A stretch of DNA of 64,000 nt from Streptomyces sp. CA-210063 (GTDB taxonomy: Bacteria; Actinomycetota; Actinomycetes; Streptomycetales; Streptomycetaceae): assembly GCF_024612015.1 (NCBI RefSeq), contig NZ_CP102512.1, positions 2,480,001 to 2,544,000 of the forward strand, given 5' to 3'. This document shows positions 33,170 through 40,277 of the stretch, piece by piece. Both the position numbers and the translations under genes were made by a program. Each line of letters starts with the position of its first letter. Within the stretch, counting starts at the first letter, position 1. The notes beneath the pieces are model-generated. The model ran no database searches. It saw nothing but the letters and a program-made list of their open reading frames with translations, and had not been told where the DNA came from.

Positions 33170-34638
33170 CCCGCCTCCAGGTCGGTGCCGTTCCAGACGA
33201 AGCGGGCGCTGGTGACCGCGTCGTCGTCCCCGTCGGTGAGGAGCTGGTGGACGGCGATGCCGGGCAGCTCGCCGTAGGTGCACCACTCGTGGTCGGAGGT
33301 GACCATGAGGTCCAGGTCGAGTGCGGTGAGCAGGGCGAAGACCTGTCCGCGGTTGACGGCGTCGACACCGACGAAGACCTCGTCCAGCAGGATCGGCCGG
33401 GGGGCCAGGGGCACGGCCTCGTAGTGGGCCGCGACGGCGGCGAACAGCGGCAGGTGCAGTGCGATGGCCTTCTCGCCGCCGGAGAGCGCGCCGTGCAGCT
33501 TCTTCGTCAGCGGCTGCCAGCCGGTCCCGTTCGCCCGGTCCAGGCGCACGGTGAAGCGGTGCCAGGCGGTGTAGTCGAGCACCTCGCCGAGTTGTTCCTC
33601 CCAACTCGCGGCGGTGTCACTGCCCTTGGCCTCCTCGATACGGGCGCGGAAGAAGGCGTGCAGGGCCTCCCGGTCGGTCTCGGTGACCCGGCCGGGGTCC
33701 TTGAGGAGCAGCCGGCGGGCGGTGCGGGTGCTGTCCGGAAGATCGGGACGGACGTCCCAGACGAGTTGGACGGCGACGTTGGAGGCGGTACGGACCCGCT
33801 CCAGGTGCCCGTTCACACGGTCGACGAGTTCGCCGGCCTGACGGATGCGCGCCGCGAGGTGGCGGCGGATGTCGCCGGTGAGGATCTGGTCGAACAGGCG
33901 CCGCTCGGCGGTGGTGATGTCGTCACGGCTGCGGTCGCGCTCCTGGGTGAGCGTGGCGAGCAGGCCCGTCGCCCCCATGCGTACGCCGTCCAGGGTGGCG
34001 GTGAAGAGCTGGATGTCGTCGTCGGGTTCCAGGTCCAGGTCGGCACGGGCGCCGAGGCGCTGGCGAGCCTCGTGGACCGCTTCGGAGAGGCGGGTCGCGG
34101 CGTCGCCCAGGTTGCGTGGGGCGTGCGGGATGTCCGGCCACTTCGCCGCTGTGGTGCGGGCGGCCTCCAGGGTGGCCCTGGTGCCGTCGCCGGCGTCGAG
34201 TTCCGGCGTGATGCCTGCGTCCTCGGCCAGCCCGATCAGGCACAGGTGCCGGAACCGGTGCGCCGCGCCGTCCCGGGTCGCGACGGCCTGCTCCCGTCGT
34301 TCGGCGTCCTGTCCGCTGGTGGCTCGCAGTTCTCCGACACGCCCTTCCAGGCGCAGCAGGAGATCGGCTGCCCGGCGGGCCTCCTTCCGGCAGCGGTCCA
34401 GCTCGGCGCGCGCCTCGGCGACGCGTGCGACGATCTGCCGGTAGTCCTCGCCGACGGTGGCCTCCACCGCCTCCAGGCGCGCCCTCAGCCCCGTCGCCTC
34501 CGCTTCGGCGGCGGCCGCGGCCTCGGCCTGTTCCTCAGCCGCTCGGCGGGAGCGGTCTGCCTGCCCGGCCAGCTGGTGGGCCCTGTCGGCGGCGGCGGTC
34601 GCGGTGAGGCTGGGCGACGACAACGTCGCGCGGGCCAA
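33166..34638 (-). pseudogene. jetC: N-terminally deleted JetC (SMC-like ATPase, TIGR02680 family)
   Basis: 490 codons of the C-terminal part of a protein that is normally about 1,300 residues. The coiled-coil arm is represented by ADRAHQLAGQADRSRRAAEE and later helices. The C-terminal ATPase head has the signature ALSGGEKAIALHLPL and Walker B RPILLDEVFVGVD. The N-terminal head with Walker A is missing: an in-frame stop lies at 34642-34644, the first available start is a TTG within the arm, and no upstream jetA/jetB follows. The break is therefore a deletion or insertion boundary near 34.64 kb. It cannot form a complete ATP site alone. Confidence 0.8.
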
Positions 34639-34644
34639 GGCTCA

Positions 34645-35156
34645 GACCTCGAGGGCGAACTGATGCTGAGGAACGACAGGCCCCAGGAGCCACAGTTAAG
34701 CCTCCGCTCCGCGGTGGTTTCCCTGATCAGTCTGCAGACCCGCCGCGTCGGGGTCTCCTCGCCTACGCCTCCGGCAACCCCCCTGACGGAGCCGCCTTCG
34801 GCGCCACGGCCTCCCTCGCGCGCTCGGCGATCGACTGACCTGCCCGAGTCGAGCAGAGATCTCTGGCAAGCCAAGCCCCGAGAAGCGGGCCCTGGGGGGA
34901 GCCGCCCTCCACAGGGGCCCCTGGCCGACCCGCCGCGGAGGGCCTCACTCACCCATCACCTGCCAGCCAAGCCGCGGTGAACAGATGTCTCAAATCACCT
35001 TGATTAGCACGTGTGTTCGATGAGACTGTGGCGTTCTCAGGGTGGCGTGAGGCCCCCTGGGACTGTCGTCATCCTTTGCTGCGCGCCAGATGAGCCTCCG
35101 TGCCGACTGTTCCGCGGGGCGTGGTGGTGTGCAGCCTCATCAGGCAAACGGGGACT
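34645..35156. other. Gene-free junction beside the jetC deletion
   Basis: About 510 bases with no credible gene on either strand. It includes GC-rich self-complementary segments around 34890-34930 and a more AT-rich stretch at 34985-35030. It looks like a scar between the truncated defence gene and the nuclease gene. I cannot identify an insertion-sequence end with confidence. Confidence 0.5.
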
Positions 35157-36515
35157 ATGAAAGTGACGTTTCGTCGGACCTTTTCCATCACTGCGGCGAT
35201 TGGTGTTCTGGCAGCTGCTTCTGTTCTGCCGGTGGCGTCACCGGCCGCGGCCACACCGCCAAGCAGAGAAATGCACACAAGTGTCCTGCCGGTGGGGACG
35301 CGACTTCCCTCACTGTCCGATCTGCAGCGGGCGGGAGGTAAAGACCTGCTGCTCGTGGAGCGTGAAGCGTTCGCTGGTTCCGAGCATGCGCCGGAGGTTG
35401 TCGGTCCGGCGGCCACGTACGGCCGCGTCAGCAACCAGCGCTCTGCGGTAGCGGATCCGCCGGTGACCTATCCCGAGCCCGCCCGCACGATGACGCCGCA
35501 GGAGTGCATCAAGGGCTTGGGCACGGACAAGAAGTTCTTCTTCAAGTCGCGTTTCGCTTCCTGCTCCGGTGCGGTGTTCTTCACTGTGTGGTCGCAGAAC
35601 GGCCGACCCGTAGGTGAGACTCAGTTCGTCTACCTGTCGGTCGGGACGATAGCGAAGGACAGCCGTGACGTGCGTATCACGCAGTACTTCACCAAGTTGC
35701 AGAAGACTGGTGCGGTGCCTACGTCGGCCATGATGATCAAGCCGTCGGTGAAAATACCCAAGGTGTGGCCGAAGACCGCGAAGGTCACCCAGACCGGCGC
35801 GGTGCCTGGGGCGCGGAGCTTCGATGTCATCGCCGCTCAACAGCCTGCAGGATTCACTCGCGTCCTGAAGGCCGCCGCAGGACAGGGGTCCAAGCCTGCT
35901 GACGCTGTCGCCTCTGTCTTCGAAGCATCGGCTGTGATCACTCCGCCTCCCGGCTACACAGCCGCAGGGGAGCTGAGCGGGACGCTGTTCTTCCTGCCGC
36001 CGCGGTGGGACAAGGCTTCGTATCTCCCCAAGAAAGCCCAGGGCGGAGCAGTTTTCACCTATCTCGTCCCGCTGGTCTACAGCACCAAGGCAGGCTCTCC
36101 GGAGAGAGCCGTCGCCAACCACATAAAGACCGCGTTCACCAAACCGGGCAGTACCAAGCCGGTCAACGCCAGTAAGAAGGTCCCCGGGTCGAGCGCGCAG
36201 TCGCCTCTGCGCAGGCTCTACCACGACAACGCACGACGTAAGAAGAACCGGTCGACCGCAGTGAGCGCGTGCAAGAAGGTGTTCGGCAAGGACTACGCCA
36301 AGGGCGGAAAGGAGTGCGACGAGTACCCCTTCGCAACCACCTATGAGGGCTGCGCCCAGAACACGTACGAGCCTTCCGCCCCGAAGAACAACTTCTCCGT
36401 CCGGCCCCTGGCGAAGAAGGACAACGGTAACGCCGGCAACCTTCTCGGCCAGTTCATGACGCTCAACCGCATACTCGACGGCGACGACGACGGCTTCTAC
36501 GTAACCATCAAATAG
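35157..36515 (+). CDS. Secreted protein with C-terminal NucA/NucB-type DNase domain
   Basis: 452-residue exported protein. The signal peptide is basic then hydrophobic, ending near ASPAAA (about residue 31). A long middle region (residues ~40-330) of unknown fold leads to the C-terminal nuclease domain from LYHDNARRKKNRS. The hallmark GGKECDEYPFATTYEGC matches the NucA/NucB active-site region, and NLLGQFMTLNRILDGD follows. Such proteins are extracellular DNases or toxin-like effectors; the large unique N-terminus hints at a delivery or processing role. ATG 35157 has only a weak ribosome site (ACGGGG). A near-perfect hairpin terminator follows, facing the convergent gene that may encode a protective partner. 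Confidence 0.82.
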   Translation: MKVTFRRTFSITAAIGVLAAASVLPVASPAAATPPSREMHTSVLPVGTRLPSLSDLQRAGGKDLLLVEREAFAGSEHAPEVVGPAATYGRVSNQRSAVADPPVTYPEPARTMTPQECIKGLGTDKKFFFKSRFASCSGAVFFTVWSQNGRPVGETQFVYLSVGTIAKDSRDVRITQYFTKLQKTGAVPTSAMMIKPSVKIPKVWPKTAKVTQTGAVPGARSFDVIAAQQPAGFTRVLKAAAGQGSKPADAVASVFEASAVITPPPGYTAAGELSGTLFFLPPRWDKASYLPKKAQGGAVFTYLVPLVYSTKAGSPERAVANHIKTAFTKPGSTKPVNASKKVPGSSAQSPLRRLYHDNARRKKNRSTAVSACKKVFGKDYAKGGKECDEYPFATTYEGCAQNTYEPSAPKNNFSVRPLAKKDNGNAGNLLGQFMTLNRILDGDDDGFYVTIK

Positions 36516-36534
36516 CGGAGCAAGTGCCAGGCAG

Positions 36535-36562
36535 GGCCCTGGGGGCGTACGCCCTCAGGGCC
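36535..36562. terminator. Bidirectional terminator between the nuclease and its neighbour
   Basis: 28-bp nearly perfect palindrome (one mismatch), beginning GGCCCTGGGGGCG, in the 52-base gap between convergent genes ending at 36515 and 36568. Confidence 0.75.
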
Positions 36563-36567
36563 GGTTC

Positions 36568-37041
36568 TCATGCCTGCTGGGGCCAAAACTGCACGAGGTA
36601 ACGCTCGACGCCCTCGGCAATCCCTTCCTCCTCGATGACGCGAGCCACCTCAGCTCGGCCGGAGCAGTAGACCCGCACGTGCCAGTCCCGGTCGGGAGCC
36701 CCCAGTTCGATCACATCCTCAATCGGGCCGTACGCCACCGCCCATACCTGCAGAGTGCCCGTCGCGGACCGCATGGCGGTATCAGCCCGCTGCTCCCATG
36801 CACGGCTCGTGTCAACGGGCGGTTCGCCGTCCCAGACCTGAGCGGTCATCGTCGGCGTGTGAGTATGACCAGCACTCTCGATATCGACCCGCCCAGGGTG
36901 AGCGGTCAAGAACACGCCCTCGTCCATGACACGGCCACCCGGATACGCAACCTGGGCAGACTCCTCATCCTGTAGGCACATCCCGTAGAAATCCACCTCG
37001 GGTTCGAGTTCCTGCTCCCTCACCATCCGGGGCTCAGACAT
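36568..37041 (-). CDS. 157-residue acidic protein convergent with the nuclease; possible immunity protein
   Basis: Soluble, acidic (MSEPRMVREQELEPEVDFYG at the start), mixed alpha/beta protein with no signal peptide. I do not recognise the family. Two AGGAG-like sites precede ATG 37041, so translation is likely strong. Its cytoplasmic, acidic character and its place next to a secreted nuclease are what one expects of a nuclease inhibitor, but this is inference. Sequence such as DRDWHVRVYCSGRAEVARV near the C-terminus suggests a conserved beta-rich end. It lies at the edge of the insertion-sequence scars. Confidence 0.6.
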   Translation of the reverse strand: MSEPRMVREQELEPEVDFYGMCLQDEESAQVAYPGGRVMDEGVFLTAHPGRVDIESAGHTHTPTMTAQVWDGEPPVDTSRAWEQRADTAMRSATGTLQVWAVAYGPIEDVIELGAPDRDWHVRVYCSGRAEVARVIEEEGIAEGVERYLVQFWPQQA

Positions 37042-37209
37042 AGCACTCCTACTCCTCATTAATCGGGCACTCACACCGACTGATGCCGTGCCCTGTATTG
37101 GTCTTTCCGTGTAACAGAGTGCAGCGAACACTGGCTGCCGTTTGGCCCCAGGGCAATTGCAGGTTCCGGGGTCGTGCGGCTGGTCGGGCAGCGACCGGTT
37201 GGGGTACGT

Positions 37210-37283
37210 GGCAGAGCAGGCACGGGCTTCGTGATCATTGGGGTGTCTGAAGCCCAATAGTCATGAGGCCCGTGCTTGCTGCC
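37210..37283. repeat. Imperfect inverted repeat at the edge of a transposase remnant
   Basis: About 24-base arms (37210-37234 and 37261-37283; core GCACGGGC/GCCCGTGC) enclose an inner ATTGGG/CCCAAT stem, making a long cruciform-capable sequence. It directly precedes a transposase-like fragment and may be an insertion-sequence end or its transcription barrier. Confidence 0.5.
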
Positions 37284-37545
37284 ATATCTTCTCCTGTCCC
37301 TGCCACGCTGGTGAAGCTGGGCCCGCTGGACGCCGGCCGGGGTGCTGATCTGCGCCCCTACCTCGGCTCGAGCCCGACCCGCGCTCGCGGCGGGGCCGGT
37401 GGTACTCGCTGACGGCGACCTTGCTGGTGTTGCGCCTGCGTGGTTGTCTCGGGCGCGAAGAGCATCGACGAACTTGCCGAGTGGATGCGCGCTGAAAACC
37501 TCAAAGCCGACGACATCGCCAAGCCCACCCGGACGGTCCGCCATG
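37264..37545 (+). pseudogene. Fragment of an ISAs1-type transposase
   Basis: Starting at an ATG near 37264 the translation begins MRPVLAAISSPVPATLVKLG. In two different frames one then finds RWYSLTATLLV and CVVVSGAKSIDELAEWMRAE, which together resemble the N-terminal domain of ISAs1/H-repeat transposases (helix rich, then the AxVSGAxS..AEW pattern). The frame changes between them and the DDE catalytic domain is absent, so this is a decayed 5' fragment. The family assignment is from pattern memory. Confidence 0.5.
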
Positions 37546-37635
37546 AACCCGAACGAGCACTCCTCACCCTGTGCGTCACCAACAACCCGGACCCGTACGG
37601 AACTTGATCAAACCCTGCTGATCAGGCAAGCGTCT

Positions 37636-37663
37636 CCGCCCTGTCCGTGAAGGGACAGGGCGG
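37636..37663. terminator. Hairpin downstream of the integrase
   Basis: An 11-bp perfect stem (CCGCCCTGTCC at 37636-37646 with 37653-37663), six-base loop, nine bases past the integrase stop. Confidence 0.7.
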
Positions 37664-37671
37664 AAAATCGT

Positions 37672-38781
37672 TCATGCGGCGATGGTGAGCGGAACGTCCA
37701 AGCGCTCCCAGGCACCAAGAACGGCCTTGTGCGCGTCCAGTTGAAGGTGAGCGTAGCGCTGGGTGGTCTGGAAGCTCTCGTGGCCGAGGAGGTGCTGGAC
37801 CTCGTAGAGCGAGACTCCCTTCTGGACCAGCCACGAGGCACAGGTGTGGCGCATGGAGTGCGGCGGGTAGTGCGGGACGAGCTGCTGCTCGCCGTCGGTG
37901 TCGAAGTAAGTGAGCGGCTTCGACGGTGGGCCACCAGGTCTGCCGACGCCAGTTGCTGTCGGCGAGGAGCCGTCCGGCACGGCCCTTGGTGACGGTGGTG
38001 AACACCACGGCATCCCGGTCGAGCCGGTGGATGTGGCGTTCGACGGCCTCCAGGACGTGAGGCGGGAGCGGGACCTCTCTACGGCTCTTGGAGCTCTTGG
38101 GATACTCCTTGATGCCGCTCTTGGAGTTGACCTCCACCACGAACAAGCGCGAGCGGCGCTGGTCGATGCGGTGGCGATGCAGGCCGGAGAGTTCTCCCCA
38201 GCGCAGTCCGGTGTAGAAGCCGAGCAGGCGCATTGTCCGCCACACGGCGGGAAGTTCGTCCAGGATGCTCTGCGCCTGGTCAAGCGTGAACCACTGCGGC
38301 GGCTTGACCGCGATCTGGGGCAAGTCGATGCTGCGGCACGGAGTCACCGCCAGGACATCGTCGTCGACGGCCGCGCGCATCATGGAGGAGGTCAGGTTGT
38401 AGGCCCTCTTGATCGCAGCGGCCCCCGCCCCATTCTCGACCAGGGTCCGGATCCAGCTCTGGACGTCCATGCGGGTGATGGCCCGCATCTCCCAGTCCGC
38501 CCAGTAGGGCATGACGTGGTTCTTGATATTGGAGGCGTCGCCGCGAAGCGTGTGGGGCTCAACGATGCGGGCGTTCCACCACCGGTCGTGCCACTCGCGG
38601 AACGACATTTCACCGGCCCGCGGGTCGCGCATGCCTCCGCGGGCGAACTGGGTCTCCATCTCGATGCCCCAGGCGCGCGCCTGCGCCTTGAGGGGGAACG
38701 ACTCACTGAACCGGTCTCCTATCCGGTTGCGTACGGTCGCCTGCCACTTGCCGGACTTCAACTTGCGGATGTACGAGGCAC
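37672..38781 (-). pseudogene. Tyrosine integrase with two frameshifts
   Basis: Site-specific recombinase of the actinomycete integrative-element type (~368 codons). The N-terminal arm/core-binding part (LKSGKWQATVRNRIGDRF, then FREWHDRWWNARI) is in one frame. The catalytic domain has the first Arg in YTGLRWGELSGL. The HxxR box (HSMRHTCASW) and nucleophile tyrosine (TTQRYAHLQ) are in another frame. A one-base change near 37915-37925 separates the halves. A second single-base loss probably lies right after the true GTG at 38781, which has AAGGAG upstream but is out of frame with the body. All catalytic residues survive, so decay is recent or the indels are sequencing errors. It forms an int-xis module with 38822. 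Confidence 0.8.
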
Positions 38782-38821
38782 TACTCCTTGTTCAACGGTG
38801 ACGAGGCCGGGATGGCCCAGG

Positions 38822-39028
38822 TCAGCGGCGGGCGGCCGGCGAGACGACGGCGCGGCGGCTGATGAACTCATCAAGGCCGTCCGCGGGGACCCGTACACGG
38901 GACCGGCCTGGTCCGGTACGGAGGTCGACGACAGGCAGGTCGCCGGCAGCGATGAAGCGGTAGACGGTGCGGCGGTCGACGTCCAGGGCGGCGGCGACGG
39001 CAGGAATGGACAGCAGACGTGCAGGCAT
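38822..39028 (-). CDS. Excisionase-like helix-turn-helix protein
   Basis: 68-residue DNA-binding protein of the MerR-like/AlpA excisionase group: SIPAVAAALDVDRRTVYRFI is the helix-turn-helix, followed by the DLPVVDLRTGPGRSRVRVP wing. Such proteins direct an adjacent integrase toward excision. ATG 39028 is the natural start; the gene ends 40 bases before the integrase GTG, the usual xis-int spacing. The DNA-binding part is intact although the integrase is frameshifted. No replication or transfer genes of an integrative element follow. Confidence 0.8.
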   Translation of the reverse strand: MPARLLSIPAVAAALDVDRRTVYRFIAAGDLPVVDLRTGPGRSRVRVPADGLDEFISRRAVVSPAARR

Positions 39029-39221
39029 GGAGGAGAACCTTGGGGTGGGGATGGACTGGGGGTCCGGCGAGTCAACACCGGGGAATCGGCCGATCCATGG
39101 CGGTCAACCGGCCCTGTCAGGCAGTGGGATCACGTCATGGAGAATCTCCGCGCAAGGAGCCGATCACGTGCGGCTCCGCCGGGCGAGGACCACCGGTGCG
39201 GGGGAGGATGACCAGGTAGCG

Positions 39222-39252
39222 CCCGCGCTCTGGCTGTGAGCCAGAGCGCGGG
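39222..39252 (-). terminator. Strong hairpin after the second integrase-like gene
   Basis: 14-bp perfect stem (CCCGCGCTCTGGCT at 39222-39235 with 39239-39252) and a three-base GTG loop, eight bases past stop 39260. Confidence 0.8.
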
Positions 39253-39259
39253 GCAAGAA

Positions 39260-39889
39260 TCACGACCCGGACACGTCCGGAAGAGCCAAGACCTCGGCCA
39301 GGCGGTCCCAGTCGATTTCGACCTTCTCCGTGCGGAAGCAGTGCTGATAACGCAGCCCCAGCCAGTTCGGGGTGACACCGGCCCACTCGGCAACCGTGAA
39401 GGACGAGATGCCCATCCTCAGCCACTTCACCAGGCAGGGCTCACGGAGAATCGAGATCGGCTCCCCCAGACGCCACCAGGACAGCTCGTCCCGCGGCAGA
39501 ACGGCCTCTTGGGCCTGCTCCCAGACCCGCTTGCACACGGATCCCGAAAGCGCCCCACCTCGCCTACCGGGAAACAGCAGGTCGTCCTCCCATAGACCAG
39601 CCTCGCTGATCCACCCACGCAGGAACTCCACGGCCTGCGGCTGGAGAGGAATTTCCCTCGCAACGCCTTTGTGACGGACTGTCAACTTACCCAGGTCGCC
39701 TTCCGGGAGCACCACGTCGCTCACTCGCAGGGCGCGAGCCTCACCCGGTCGCAGAGCCTGCTCGGCCACGATGCGCATGAAGGGGTGCACCGAGCGATTG
39801 GTACCCGCATGCCCGCGCATCCACTCGAGCAGCGATCGAACCTGCTCCTCGGAATACAACCATTCCTCGTCCATGACCTCGACATACAT
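39260..39889 (-). CDS. Integrase-like protein with degenerate catalytic motifs
   Basis: 209 residues resembling the C-terminal catalytic half of a tyrosine recombinase: EQALRPGEARALRVSDVVLP (first Arg box), KLTVRHKGVAREIPL (Lys beta-hairpin) and GVTPNWLGLRYQHCF, where the nucleophile Tyr would be. The HxxR box is not recognisable (REPCLVKWLRMG occupies that place) and the N-terminal DNA-binding domain is missing. It may be an inactive relic or a repurposed DNA-binding protein. The open frame and its strong terminator suggest it is still expressed. ATG 39889 has no obvious ribosome site. Confidence 0.6.
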   Translation of the reverse strand: MYVEVMDEEWLYSEEQVRSLLEWMRGHAGTNRSVHPFMRIVAEQALRPGEARALRVSDVVLPEGDLGKLTVRHKGVAREIPLQPQAVEFLRGWISEAGLWEDDLLFPGRRGGALSGSVCKRVWEQAQEAVLPRDELSWWRLGEPISILREPCLVKWLRMGISSFTVAEWAGVTPNWLGLRYQHCFRTEKVEIDWDRLAEVLALPDVSGS

Positions 39890-40277
39890 AGCTCTGAACT
39901 CCTCGGAGAAACAACGGAATGCGTCACGCGGGGGTCAGCGCGACAGGTTCAATGGTCTGCGGAATCGCCGGTTTGGCTAACCGGCGATCGTCGGCTATGT
40001 TTCGCCCGACACGGCGCTCACGGCATCCAGGCGTATGCGGAACAGCAGGGCGTAGCCGCGCTGTTCCGGACCGCTCTAGGTTTGCTTGCTTCGCCGCGTC
40101 ATTCCAGTCCGTCGCGCCCTCAATGTGTCTGCCGTCGGCGAATCAGAACACCCCAGCATCACGCAGGAGCGCCGCTACCGGCGCGCTCGCCTTGCTGTCG
40201 ACGTCAGAGAACAGAGCAGGCGCCTTCTAAGCGCCTACCCTGTATTCCAGAAGTAGCCGAGTACTCCTGGCGGAAGC
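39890..40277. other. Gene-free stretch with two hairpins
   Basis: 388 bases with no convincing gene. It has a perfect 10-bp stem (39963-39972 with 39978-39987, ATCGCCGGTT) upstream of the integrase-like gene. A 9-bp inverted repeat CGGAACAGC/GCTGTTCCG near 40039-40070 is also present. Either could be a terminator or operator. Short coding-like fragments here could not be identified. Confidence 0.5.
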
